A program made the translations under genes and the position numbers. A DNA stretch of 64,000 bases, taken from the NCBI GenBank assembly GCA_947627365.1, contig CANQVT010000003.1, positions 1-64,000 of the forward strand. Direction: 5' to 3'. Of the stretch, positions 17,619 through 25,714 are shown piece by piece. Below the pieces are notes generated by a model. That model saw only the letters and a program-made list of their open reading frames with translations. It had not been told where the DNA came from and ran no database searches. Each line of letters begins with the position of its first letter. Position 1 is the first letter of the stretch. Source of the stretch: an uncultured Lachnospiraceae bacterium (GTDB lineage: Bacteria; Bacillota; Clostridia; Lachnospirales; Lachnospiraceae).

Positions 17619-17650
17619 TATGCAGGAAAGTTAATTTCCTGCATATATTT
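17619..17650 (+). terminator. Terminator of the GntR/ABC operon
   Basis: A perfect 11-bp stem, TATGCAGGAAA (17619-17629) with TTTCCTGCATA (17635-17645), then TATTTTA. Confidence 0.8.
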
Positions 17651-17710
17651 TACTGTTTTATATGCAGAAAAAGCGAATATTTCGTTTTATCTTTTTGGGA
17701 TAAAAAGGGT

Positions 17711-17740
17711 TTGTCAAACGGGGACAGTTCGAGTTATACT
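17711..17740 (+). promoter_or_regulatory. Promoter of the amidohydrolase-dgt pair
   Basis: TTGTCA (17711-17716), 18-nt spacer, TATACT (17735-17740), about 80 nt before the ATG. Confidence 0.5.
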
Positions 17741-17820
17741 ACAGTAGAGAAATTTGCCGACCGGGTCAACCGGTAAAGTTTCATTATACGGCAGATAAAA
17801 CAGTTGTAAGAGGCAGCGCT

Positions 17821-18690
17821 ATGTTTGGAGAGTGTCACGCGCACCTGTTCATGAACGGGTACAACTACCACGAGGCGGTCGAGCTGCATCGGAATCAGCC
17901 GAAAGAGGGCGATATCCGTGAGAAGCTGCGGCTGTATCAGGAGCAGGGCGTTACATTTGTGCGGGACGGCGGCGACGCGCTCGGCGTGTCCGCGTTCGCG
18001 AAGAAGATCGCGCCGGAGTACGGGATCGACTACCGGACGCCTCTGTTCGCGATTCACAGAAACGGACATTACGGCGGGATCGTCGGCTGCGGCTTTGACG
18101 ATATGAAGGAATATCACAGCCGGGTAAAGCGCGCGATCCGGGAGGGCGCGGACTTTATCAAGGTCATGTTCTCAGGCATCCTGGATTTCAGCCGGGACGG
18201 GGCGCTCACGGAGGAGCCGCTTGCCGCGGAGGAGATCCGGGAGATGATTCATATCGCGCACGAGGAAGGCATGGCCGTGATGGCGCATGTGAACGGCGCG
18301 GACGCCGTGCGAAACGCGGTGGAGGCCGGAGTGGACTCGGTCGAGCACGGCAACTTTATGGACGAAGACTGCCTGCAGGCGCTCGCCGAGAGCCATGCGC
18401 TCTGGGTGCCGACCTACGTGACGATCACGAACCTGATCGGCAGCGGCAGGTTTGACGACGATTCTCTGCGCCGCCTTGCCGAGCGGCAGGGCGAGCGGAT
18501 CCGCCGGGGCTTCGAGCTCGGGGCGAAGATCGCGCTCGGCAGCGACGCGGGGGCATACTGCGTGCCGCACGCGCAGGGCATTATGGATGAGTACCGCGAA
18601 ATCCGGAGGCTCACCGCCTCGCTGTTTTCACAGGACGAACTTGACCGTCGGCTCGCGGCGGCTGAAGAAAAGATACAGAAGAAATTCTGA
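17821..18690 (+). CDS. Amidohydrolase-superfamily metal-dependent hydrolase
   Basis: A 289-residue cytosolic enzyme with the imidazolonepropionase/prolidase-like amidohydrolase fold. The metal ligands are visible in order: HxH at residues 6-8 (ECHAHLF), a lysine in FIKVMFSG that would be carboxylated, His in MAHVNG, His in VEHGNF and Asp in LGSDAG. It begins directly at the HxH strand, so the small N-terminal beta-sandwich found in many members is absent. The substrate cannot be told from the sequence. It is 12 nt upstream of dgt and probably co-transcribed with it, without an evident pathway link. Confidence 0.8.
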   Translation: MFGECHAHLFMNGYNYHEAVELHRNQPKEGDIREKLRLYQEQGVTFVRDGGDALGVSAFAKKIAPEYGIDYRTPLFAIHRNGHYGGIVGCGFDDMKEYHSRVKRAIREGADFIKVMFSGILDFSRDGALTEEPLAAEEIREMIHIAHEEGMAVMAHVNGADAVRNAVEAGVDSVEHGNFMDEDCLQALAESHALWVPTYVTITNLIGSGRFDDDSLRRLAERQGERIRRGFELGAKIALGSDAGAYCVPHAQGIMDEYREIRRLTASLFSQDELDRRLAAAEEKIQKKF

Positions 18691-18702
18691 GGAGCACTAC
18701 AT

Positions 18703-20121
18703 ATGGAATGGACCACCCTTCTGGCCGGGCAGCGCGCCCGTTCCCTCGGGACGAGGCATGCGGCAGGCAGAGATACAAGAAGTGAATTTGAGAAGGATTA
18801 TCATCGGATCATCGGCAGTGCGTCGCTGCGCCGTTTGCAGGACAAGACGCAGGTGTTTCCGCTCGACAAGAGCGACTTCATCCGCACAAGGCTGACGCAC
18901 TCGCTGGAGGTTTCTTCGATCGCAAAGTCGCTGGGGCAGACGATCTCGCAGGATATCATTCAGAATAAAAGAGATCCGCAGTTTGATCTCCAAATGAAGG
19001 AGGACGTTTGTAATATCCTGCAGTGCGCGGGGCTGGTGCATGATATCGGGAATCCTCCGTTCGGTCATTTCGGCGAGACAGCGATTCGGGAGTGGTTCAG
19101 GGAAAATCTGCGCAGGCTTTCGTACAAGGGAAAGCCGGTGCCCCAGATTCTGAGCAAGCAGATGCTGGCAGATTTCTACAATTTCGAGGGTAACGCGCAG
19201 GCTCTGCGGTTGCTCGCGAAGCTGCATTTTCTGGTAGATGAGAACGGCATGAATCTGACGTACGCCCTCCTGAACACGATTGTCAAATATCCTGTGCCAT
19301 CCACGCAGATTGACGAGCACAGCGGGGATATCCGGACAAAGAAGATGGGATATTTTCTGGCGGAGCAGGAGCTGTACCACCGGATTGCGTCCGAGGCCGG
19401 GACGGTTGGGCTGCGCCATCCGCTCACGTTCATTCTGGAGGCGGCGGATGACATCGCCTACAGCACGGCGGATATCGAGGATGCGTTCAAGAAGGGCTGC
19501 ATCTCCTATGTGGAGCTGTTGTATGAGCTGGAGCAGTACGAGCTGCGCGCGCCCCGGAAGGAGCTGGAATATTTCAACCCGGCTCAGATCCTGCGCGAGA
19601 AGTACGAGACCGCAAGGAAGCGGCACATCGCGGATTGCGAGGAGTTTGCGGTGCAGAATTTCCTCGTTCGCATGCAGGGCTTCCTTATCACCTGCGCGAC
19701 GTATGGCTTTGTCAACAATTACAGACAGATCATGGATGGGAGCTATCGGAGCGACCTCTTTGAATATACCTACGCGAAAGGGCAGATCAAGCTTCTGCAG
19801 GATGTGGCTTATCGATATGCGTTCACATCGATGCCGATCTACAAGCTGGAGATCTCGGCGAACACGGTTTTGAATTTCCATCTTGAGCATTTTGTGAAGG
19901 CTGCGCTCTACTATGACACGGAGGACAAGCAGAGTGATGTGGAGGAGAAGCTGATGTTCCTGATCTCGGAGAATTACAAGCAGGCGTACCACACCTATGC
20001 GGATGGAAAGAGCGAGGGAGAGAGGCTCTATCTGCGGCTGTTGCTTGTGACAGACTATGTGTGCGGTATGACGGACAGCTACGCAAAGCGCCTGTATCAG
20101 GAGCTGAGTGGGATTGACTAG
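18703..20121 (+). CDS. dgt: Deoxyguanosinetriphosphate triphosphohydrolase-like protein (dNTPase)
   Basis: A 472-residue HD-domain enzyme that releases triphosphate from dGTP and perhaps other dNTPs. The N-terminus has the family start (RRLQDKTQVFPLDKSD), then TRLTHSLEV with His66 and AGLVHDIGNPPFGH with the His113-Asp114 metal pair. A later Asp (EAADDIAYS) completes the site. Normal length. GGAG precedes the ATG. Together with nrdD it bears on dNTP levels, although the genes are in different transcription units. Confidence 0.92.
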   Translation: MEWTTLLAGQRARSLGTRHAAGRDTRSEFEKDYHRIIGSASLRRLQDKTQVFPLDKSDFIRTRLTHSLEVSSIAKSLGQTISQDIIQNKRDPQFDLQMKEDVCNILQCAGLVHDIGNPPFGHFGETAIREWFRENLRRLSYKGKPVPQILSKQMLADFYNFEGNAQALRLLAKLHFLVDENGMNLTYALLNTIVKYPVPSTQIDEHSGDIRTKKMGYFLAEQELYHRIASEAGTVGLRHPLTFILEAADDIAYSTADIEDAFKKGCISYVELLYELEQYELRAPRKELEYFNPAQILREKYETARKRHIADCEEFAVQNFLVRMQGFLITCATYGFVNNYRQIMDGSYRSDLFEYTYAKGQIKLLQDVAYRYAFTSMPIYKLEISANTVLNFHLEHFVKAALYYDTEDKQSDVEEKLMFLISENYKQAYHTYADGKSEGERLYLRLLLVTDYVCGMTDSYAKRLYQELSGID

Positions 20122-20189
20122 AAAAATTACAAAGCATTTACGGAAATATTAAGATTATAATATCAGAACATGAATTATCAGTGTGTGAC

Positions 20190-20218
20190 TTGCAGAAGAG
20201 GAAAATGCATGGTATGAT
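20190..20218 (+). promoter_or_regulatory. Promoter of the second SH3b lipoprotein
   Basis: TTGCAG (20190-20195), 17-nt spacer, TATGAT (20213-20218). Confidence 0.5.
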
Positions 20219-20329
20219 TACGCTGGTGGTATGTTCGATACCGGCTTTTTGTTCTGGTTTGGAAGGGGAACCGGAACAAAAAGAAGATCATAGTAATATT
20301 TCAGGGAGATAAAGATTGGAGGGTGTGAC

Positions 20330-21826
20330 ATGTTGAATAAAAGAGTGCGCACGGTTTTGTCAGCTCTGGCAGTGTCACTGGCCATGATGTGCCTTATGAC
20401 AGGATGCGGAGGATCTGAGGAGAAGCCGAAAGAGACTGAGCCGCCGCAGACCGAGTCTGAGACGAAAGCGCCGCAGACCGAGTCTGAGACCGAGTCGGAG
20501 ACAGAGCTCAAGACCGATGTTGCATATACATCGCAGGATCGCAGTATCCGCATTACATTGCCGGACAGTACATGGACTGTGCAGCAGGATGCAGACGAGA
20601 TGCGAGTGTTCTCTTCGGGGAAGGCCGCTATGATCAGCATCGTACATGCGTCGGATGCGGCCGCCATGCGGAACATCTCCGTGGCAGAGTCGGAGGATGA
20701 GCTGAAGCAGAGTCTGACGGGGCAATATCCGGATGCGAACGCGTTTGAAGTGGTAGAGTTTGAGAAGCTCAGCTCCGCGACGATTGATACTTATGAGTAC
20801 GTGGTGAAATACAACGCGACAAGTATGTGGGTGTATGCCGTGACATACGGGATCATCGCCGATACGCAGGCGTATGTGATTACGGGAACCGTGCTTGACG
20901 ATAACAAAGCGCTTCTCGATTCCGTACAGAAGTCGGTGGAGAGTTTTACCGTTCTGCGCAACAATGTATTCAGCGCGATGCCGGGTAAAACCGTGAACAA
21001 GAATTCGGAGAGTCAGTCCGGGGCGGACGCTACGAGTCAGCTTGCCTCGATGACGAATTACGGCTCAAGTGTCACGCTGTATGCGTCGGATACGGTAAAT
21101 ATTCGCATGGAGCCAAGCACGGAGTCGGATGCGAGCATTATCGGCTCCCTTGCCCCGGGGCAGGCGGTGACGGTGACCGGAGAATCTTCTGAGTGGTTCA
21201 AGATCGATATGAATGGAACCACCGGCTATGTGAACAAGGCGTTCCTCGTGCGCACGCAGGTGCAGACTGAGACGGAGAACAAAGATGATCAGCAGGCGGC
21301 TCAGGTGTCCGGCGAGCTGAACAGCTATGTCGACTATGGCACCAGTTACACGTACTATACGACGACGGAGGTAAATCTTCGTTCCCAGCCGGGCACGGAG
21401 AGCGGGGTCGTGAGCACGCTTGGAGGGGGCGCGTCCGTCAAAGTGGTTGGCGAGACGCCGAACTGGTATATGGTGTCGGCGAACGGCGCGACCGGGTATA
21501 TCTCAAAGTCCTACCTGAGCGATACGAATACGTACACCGGACAGAATACGGATGAGAATCAGGACGGTGCGACCAACAATTCAGGCGGAAATTCAGGCGA
21601 CACGAATACGAATGTCGGGCCGGTCAGCGGCACGATCACAAGTGTCGGCAACAATACGATCGTGATTCAGGGTGATGACGGAAACACGTACTCGATCAAC
21701 TATACGGACGCGGCCGTGAGTACGAACAGCGGACTCCAGAACGGACTGTATATCTCGGCGATGATCGATTACTCCGGCACGCTGCCGAACGGCGATCTCT
21801 ACGCGACGAGCGTGAAGGGTTACTAA
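20330..21826 (+). CDS. Lipoprotein with two SH3b domains
   Basis: A 498-residue lipoprotein (lipobox LMTGC, Cys at about 26) with a short Glu/Thr/Ser spacer of repeated TESET units. A globular domain follows (about 60-205, YTSQDRSIRITLPDSTWTV), similar to domains found before SH3 modules in Lachnospiraceae surface proteins. Two SH3b domains lie at about 235-305 and 335-400 (VNIRMEPST and VNLRSQPGT). A Gly/Asn/Thr linker leads to a small C-terminal beta domain (about 430-498). It is probably wall-bound; no enzymatic residues are evident. The start follows GGAGGGTGTGAC. Confidence 0.8.
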   Translation: MLNKRVRTVLSALAVSLAMMCLMTGCGGSEEKPKETEPPQTESETKAPQTESETESETELKTDVAYTSQDRSIRITLPDSTWTVQQDADEMRVFSSGKAAMISIVHASDAAAMRNISVAESEDELKQSLTGQYPDANAFEVVEFEKLSSATIDTYEYVVKYNATSMWVYAVTYGIIADTQAYVITGTVLDDNKALLDSVQKSVESFTVLRNNVFSAMPGKTVNKNSESQSGADATSQLASMTNYGSSVTLYASDTVNIRMEPSTESDASIIGSLAPGQAVTVTGESSEWFKIDMNGTTGYVNKAFLVRTQVQTETENKDDQQAAQVSGELNSYVDYGTSYTYYTTTEVNLRSQPGTESGVVSTLGGGASVKVVGETPNWYMVSANGATGYISKSYLSDTNTYTGQNTDENQDGATNNSGGNSGDTNTNVGPVSGTITSVGNNTIVIQGDDGNTYSINYTDAAVSTNSGLQNGLYISAMIDYSGTLPNGDLYATSVKGY

Positions 21827-21858
21827 AACGAAAAAGCTTGGGAATTCCAGATCAAAAG

Positions 21859-21917
21859 ATACTGCAGGACTGGATTCATCCGGCGCGTGCCGGAGTGGCG
21901 GTTCTGCAGTATTTTTG
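21859..21917 (+). terminator. Terminator after the second SH3b lipoprotein
   Basis: ATACTGCAG (21859-21867) pairs with CTGCAGTAT (21904-21912), enclosing CCGGC/GCCGG, followed by a TTTTTG run. It lies just before the HAD gene. Confidence 0.7.
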
Positions 21918-21935
21918 TCAGGCAGGGGGAGCGGA

Positions 21936-22568
21936 ATGGAAAGAAAGATCGACAGCATCATACTGGACGTCGACGGCACGCTCTGGGATTCGACCGAGAT
22001 CGTGGCGGGCGCGTGGACGCGGGCGGTCAGAGAGTGCGGGTGCAGGGACGTCACGGTGACGGCGGATATGCTGAAAGGGTTGTTTGGGCTGACGATGGCG
22101 GCGATTGCTGCGCGGCTGCTGCCGCAGCTCTCCGAGGAAGAACAGAAGCGAGTCATGGATCTGTGCTGCGTCTATGAGCAGGAGGCGCTCGAAGCAGATG
22201 AGTGCCGGATCTGTTATCCGGGAGTCGAAGAGTCGATTCGGGAATTGTCGAAGTCGGTGCGGTTGTTTATCGTGAGCAACTGCCAGTCCGGATATATCGA
22301 GCTTTTTCTGGAGAAGACCGGGCTCGGGTCTTGCATTGCTGACATTGAGTGCTATGGCAATACAGGGATGGGCAAGGCGGACAACATCCGGCTGATCGTG
22401 GAGCGCGACGGTCTTGCGGCGCCGGTCTATGTCGGCGATACGCAGGGAGATTGCGATGCTGCGGATCAGGCAGGCGTGCCGTTCGTGTATGCAGAATACG
22501 GTTTCGGACAAGCGGACCGCTGGGATCGGAAGATCGGGGCGTTCGCAGAATTGGAGGATCTATTATGA
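21936..22568 (+). CDS. HAD-superfamily phosphatase (phosphoglycolate phosphatase-like)
   Basis: A 210-residue cytosolic phosphatase. Motif I is DVDGTLWDS (nucleophile Asp near residue 10), a helical cap follows, motif II lies in LFIVSNCQSG and motif III/IV in VYVGDTQGDCDAADQAG. The start at 21936 is used because GGGGGA precedes it. Its stop overlaps the plsC start in ATGA, so the two are translated together. The shared operon hints at phospholipid precursor metabolism, but the substrate is not shown. Confidence 0.85.
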   Translation: MERKIDSIILDVDGTLWDSTEIVAGAWTRAVRECGCRDVTVTADMLKGLFGLTMAAIAARLLPQLSEEEQKRVMDLCCVYEQEALEADECRICYPGVEESIRELSKSVRLFIVSNCQSGYIELFLEKTGLGSCIADIECYGNTGMGKADNIRLIVERDGLAAPVYVGDTQGDCDAADQAGVPFVYAEYGFGQADRWDRKIGAFAELEDLL

Positions 22569-23281
22569 AACGAATTCTCTGGATGGTGCTGATGAATCTG
22601 TGGTTTGTCCCATACGGGCTGGCGCGGCTGATCCGCATGTCGCGGCATCCGGAAAACTATACGCTGGAGGAGCGCTTTGCGCTGATCAAGCTGATCGACA
22701 AGCGCGCGATCAAGGGCGGCCGCGTGGACATTGACTGCCACGGGCTGGAGAACCTGCCCGAAAAAGACGGGTATATCCTGTATCCAAACCATCAGGGAAT
22801 GTTTGACGTGCTGGCGCTTTTGCATGTGATGACGCACCCAGTCTCCGTAGTGCTGAAAAAGGAGCTGGCTGGGATCCCGTTTCTGAAGCAGGTGATCGCC
22901 TGCCTGGACGCGATCGCACTGGATCGCAGCGATCCGCGGCAGGGCATGAAGGTGATCCTTCAGGTGGCCGAGGAGGTCAAGAAAGGCCGTAATTACATTA
23001 TTTTTGCGGAGGGCACGCGCAGTAAAAACGGCAATCAGCTGCTGGATTTCAAGGGCGGCAGCTTCAAGAGCGCGATGAAAGCAAAGTGCCCGGTTGTCCC
23101 GGTGGCGCTACTGGACTCTTACAAGGCGTTCGACACTGGCTCGATTGCCCGGCAGAAGGTACAGGTACATATTCTGAAGCCGATTCTGCCTGAGGAGTAT
23201 GAGGGGATGAAGACCGTGGAGCTGGCTGCGCTTGTGAAGAGCCGCATTGAGGTGAAAATCGCAGCGGTCGAGAACGAATAA
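22565..23281 (+). CDS. plsC: 1-acyl-sn-glycerol-3-phosphate acyltransferase family protein
   Basis: A 238-residue membrane-associated acyltransferase that adds the second fatty acid in phospholipid synthesis. An N-terminal hydrophobic segment precedes the catalytic NHQGMFD motif (HX4D, His76 and Asp81). The substrate-binding EGTRSK motif is near 145, and a VPVALLDS strand follows. The ATG overlaps the HAD stop by 4 nt. Confidence 0.9.
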   Translation: MKRILWMVLMNLWFVPYGLARLIRMSRHPENYTLEERFALIKLIDKRAIKGGRVDIDCHGLENLPEKDGYILYPNHQGMFDVLALLHVMTHPVSVVLKKELAGIPFLKQVIACLDAIALDRSDPRQGMKVILQVAEEVKKGRNYIIFAEGTRSKNGNQLLDFKGGSFKSAMKAKCPVVPVALLDSYKAFDTGSIARQKVQVHILKPILPEEYEGMKTVELAALVKSRIEVKIAAVENE

Positions 23282-23296
23282 ACAAAAGTCGATTAT

Positions 23297-23342
23297 GAAA
23301 GCCTCGCATAGTTTGCTTGTCAGACTGGCTGGGGCTTTTAGT
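23297..23342 (+). terminator. Probable terminator after plsC
   Basis: AAAGCC near 23299 pairs with GGCTTT near 23335, with inner pairs around a loop, then TTAGTTT. The stem is imperfect. Confidence 0.45.
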
Positions 23343-23468
23343 TTGTGTACGGTTAATTTTGGCATGTATTTGAAATAATCAATTCTGTGCGCATAGTTTT
23401 ATGCCTCCGGGGAGATAATATTTACAGAAAAAAGTTGTCGTTCATCGGACGGCGGAACGGAGACAGAT

Positions 23469-24485
23469 ATGGCAGAGAATCAAATGAAGGGTGAGCAGAG
23501 CATCGAATTTCGGGAGGTTCCGTATGTCCTGAGTGGGGCGTCGGTGGTAGGCCCGAAGGAGGGCGAGGGTCCGCTCGGGGAGCAGTTCGACCTCGTGACG
23601 CCGGACGCGGAGCTCGGCGAGGAAACCTGGGAAGAAGCAGAGAGTACTTTGCAGAAGGAAGCGCTGCAGACTGCGATTGGCAAGGCGGAGCTGACGAGTG
23701 CGCAGATCCGCTATCTTTTTGGCGGTGACCTTCTGGCGCAGCTGATTGCGACCTCGTATGGGAATGGCGAGGTGAATATCCCTTTGTTCGGGCTGTACGG
23801 AGCCTGTTCGACCTGCGGCGAATCGCTCACCTTGGCCTCGATGGCGATTGCGGGCGGATACGCAGACTATGCGGCGGCGGTCACATCAAGTCACTTCGGC
23901 AGCGCCGAGAAGGAGTTTCGGTTTCCCCTGGGATACGGAAACCAGCGTCCCCTTTCAGCTACCTGGACGGTCACCGGGAGCGGGGCCTTTGTACTTTCCA
24001 CCCAGAAGAGTCATGTAAGAATCAGTGGTGTGACACCCGGGAAGATTGTCGACATGGGCGTGAAGGACAATATGAACATGGGTGCATGCATGGCGCCGGC
24101 AGCCTGCGACACGATCGCACAGAATCTCATGGATTTCGGGCGGCAGCCGTCCGATTACGACAGGATCATCACCGGCGATCTCGGATCAGTCGGACAGCGG
24201 ATCCTGATCGACCTGCTGGATAAACAGGGCTTCGACATTTCACAGCAGCATATGGACTGCGGGATCGAGATTTACGACGCAGAAAAGCAGGACACGCACG
24301 CGGGCGGAAGCGGCTGCGGCTGTTCGGCGGTGGTGCTCGCAGCGATGATCCTGCCGAAGCTGCAGCAAGGAATCTGGAAGCGCGTGCTCTTTGCGCCTAC
24401 CGGGGCGTTGCTCTCGAAGGTGAGCTTCAATGAAGGCCAGACGATCCCCGGCATCGCGCACGCAGTTGTGCTGGAACACTGCTGA
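23469..24485 (+). CDS. spoVAD: Stage V sporulation protein AD
   Basis: A 338-residue thiolase-fold protein required for loading dipicolinic acid into spores. It shows the family signatures VLSGASVVGPKEGEGPLG, LYGACSTCGESL and HAGGSGCGCSAVVLAA. The protein acts at the inner spore membrane with the SpoVAC and SpoVAE membrane proteins. spoVAC, usually immediately upstream, is absent here; the 187 nt before the gene have no reading frame for it. GGAACGGAGACAG-like purines precede the ATG. Confidence 0.96.
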   Translation: MAENQMKGEQSIEFREVPYVLSGASVVGPKEGEGPLGEQFDLVTPDAELGEETWEEAESTLQKEALQTAIGKAELTSAQIRYLFGGDLLAQLIATSYGNGEVNIPLFGLYGACSTCGESLTLASMAIAGGYADYAAAVTSSHFGSAEKEFRFPLGYGNQRPLSATWTVTGSGAFVLSTQKSHVRISGVTPGKIVDMGVKDNMNMGACMAPAACDTIAQNLMDFGRQPSDYDRIITGDLGSVGQRILIDLLDKQGFDISQQHMDCGIEIYDAEKQDTHAGGSGCGCSAVVLAAMILPKLQQGIWKRVLFAPTGALLSKVSFNEGQTIPGIAHAVVLEHC

Positions 24486-24535
24486 GTAAAGACGACATTT
24501 ATTCGTGCGAAGTTAAGGAGAAAAGGAGCGAGAAG

Positions 24536-24895
24536 ATGGATTATATCAATGCATTCTGGGTTGGCGGCCTGATCTGCGCGCTGGTTCAGATCTTATTGGA
24601 GAAGACAAAACTGCTGCCGGGGCGGGTGATGGTGATTCTGGTGTGCCTGGGCGCGGTGCTCGGCGCAGTCGGCATCTATGAGCCATTGATCAAATTTGCC
24701 GGTGCGGGAGTATCTGTACCGCTTCCCGGATTCGGGAATGTGCTCTGGAAGGGTGTGAAAGAGGCAGTCGACGAAAACGGCCTGCTCGGGCTGTTTCAGG
24801 GAGGCCTCAAGACAAGCGCGGTCGGTATCAGCGCGGCCCTGATCTTTTCCTATCTGGCGAGCTGGATCTTCAGGCCGAAGATGAAGGACGAATAG
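24536..24895 (+). CDS. spoVAE: Stage V sporulation protein AE
   Basis: A 119-residue integral membrane protein with about four hydrophobic helices (for example AFWVGGLICALVQILLE and ALIFSYLASWIF) and the Gly/Pro-rich family loop near PLPGFGNVLWKGVK. It works with SpoVAD in dipicolinate transport. It is 50 nt after spoVAD with its own AAAAGGAGCGAGAAG ribosome-binding site, so the two form an operon. Confidence 0.95.
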   Translation: MDYINAFWVGGLICALVQILLEKTKLLPGRVMVILVCLGAVLGAVGIYEPLIKFAGAGVSVPLPGFGNVLWKGVKEAVDENGLLGLFQGGLKTSAVGISAALIFSYLASWIFRPKMKDE

Positions 24896-24905
24896 AAAAA
24901 ACTGT

Positions 24906-24934
24906 TTGACAAATGATAGAACAGGGCATATAAT
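24906..24934 (+). promoter_or_regulatory. Consensus promoter of the putative antitoxin RNA
   Basis: TTGACA (24906-24911), exactly 17 nt, TATAAT (24929-24934): a perfect sigma-A consensus. No protein gene with a ribosome-binding site follows on this strand. Confidence 0.85.
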
Positions 24935-24940
24935 ACGCTT

Positions 24941-25040
24941 AACAGGACAGCCGGAAGGTGAATGTGGCTCACCCATCCCGGCACAATAGTTCAATTAAGA
25001 ATAGTCGTTCTCGGCCAAAGAGTGGAACGGCTATTTCTTA
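24941..25040 (+). ncRNA. Putative antisense antitoxin RNA of a type I toxin-antitoxin pair
   Basis: The expected transcript is about 100 nt. It begins with a nested hairpin (GCCGG/CCGGC around GGTGA/TCACC, about 24950-24982). It ends in AATAGTCGTTC (25000-25010) pairing with GAACGGCTATT (25025-25035), then TTCTTA. The terminator stem contains the complement of the toxin stop codon, so the two RNAs converge and overlap at their 3' ends, as in Fst/RNAII and TxpA/RatA systems. The antitoxin role is inferred from this layout. Confidence 0.6.
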
Positions 25041-25114
25041 TGTGTCAGATTCAGAATCGCGATGATCAACAGACCAACGGTCAAGATTATCATAAATTCT
25101 TCGTATGTACTCAT
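25031..25114 (-). CDS. Small hydrophobic holin-like peptide, probable type I toxin
   Basis: A 27-residue peptide beginning MSTYEEFMIILTVG and ending THKK: a polar N-terminus, one membrane-spanning helix and a basic tail. This is the pattern of the short putative holin-like toxins of Firmicutes, which damage the membrane when overproduced. The start at 25114 is set by a very strong AAAGGGGTGATC ribosome-binding site 5 nt upstream. The open frame extends further upstream, but that part is not family-like. It faces a small RNA transcribed from a consensus promoter on the other strand. Confidence 0.75.
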   Translation of the reverse strand: MSTYEEFMIILTVGLLIIAILNLTHKK

Positions 25115-25205
25115 AATGATCACCCCTTTCCGCAAGGACTCGGAACGGATGAGAGCACGTCCCCCGGCTGCCCGGTTAAACATATCAATATTCAGTTGAG
25201 AAAGA

Positions 25206-25241
25206 GACAGGCGATCCGCACATATAGCAGGACCGCCTGTC
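25206..25241 (-). other. Hairpin in the toxin mRNA leader
   Basis: GACAGGCG (25206-25213) and CGCCTGTC (25234-25241) form a perfect 8-bp stem about 90 nt upstream of the toxin start. It may shape translation of the toxin mRNA. Confidence 0.5.
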
Positions 25242-25306
25242 ATTTTATCGGGAGTAATGGAAGATAAGCAGACTATTTAGATACAAGATATATATTACAT
25301 AGAACA

Positions 25307-25335
25307 ACAATAGCATGGGGAAAAGGATAAGTCAA
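25307..25335 (-). promoter_or_regulatory. Candidate toxin promoter
   Basis: On the minus strand: TTGACT (25335-25330), 17-nt spacer, TATTGT (25312-25307). The leader to the toxin start would be about 185 nt. Confidence 0.55.
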
Positions 25336-25714
25336 TCATAACTTTTTTGTAACATACAGAAAAATGCTATAATTATACGGATGGCAGGAAAGTGTTTTTT
25401 GTTTTCTGTAAACAATAAACTCAAAAGTATGCAAAATAAAAGTAGTTAAAAAGTGCCGATATAGACCGCGTTTTTCGAGTCATAAAAAATAAAGAATTTA
25501 TTAATTTTAAACAAAAATGTGACCAAGGCAAATTTTATTATTGAAAAATCTAACGGAAAAGCGTAATTTATACAGTAGGATAGTAGCCTTTTTCTGGAAG
25601 CTTAGAACATGGTGCGACATTCAAGAACACGGATAGGCTATTGCACGTTATAGCAATAAGTAATAAAATACGAGCAATGAATGAAACAAATGTAAGTCCA
25701 AGGAGGTATGTGCA
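25336..25714 (+). other. AT-rich intergenic leader of the surface-protein gene
   Basis: No gene seen. A TATAAT-like -10 lies near 25370 with a weak -35 (TTGTAA). If used, it would give a leader of over 300 nt for the surface-protein gene. The stretch is much more AT-rich than its surroundings. AAGGAGG sits just before the ATG at 25715. Confidence 0.4.

Noticed and set aside
23362-23398. Sigma-G/sigma-F promoter before spoVAD (GCATGTA ... CATAGTT)
   Set aside because: The spacing is about 23 nt, too long for these sigma factors.
24962-25267. 101-codon plus-strand frame across the toxin locus
   Set aside because: No ribosome-binding site, no family resemblance, and it crosses the RNA terminator hairpin.
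25515-25600. Possible c-di-GMP-I (GEMM) riboswitch before the surface-protein gene (AAGGCAAA...AACGGAAAAGC...TAGCC)
   Set aside because: The order is suggestive, but the invariant GACGCAAAGC core and the tetraloop receptor are not matched, and the stems are weak and AT-rich.
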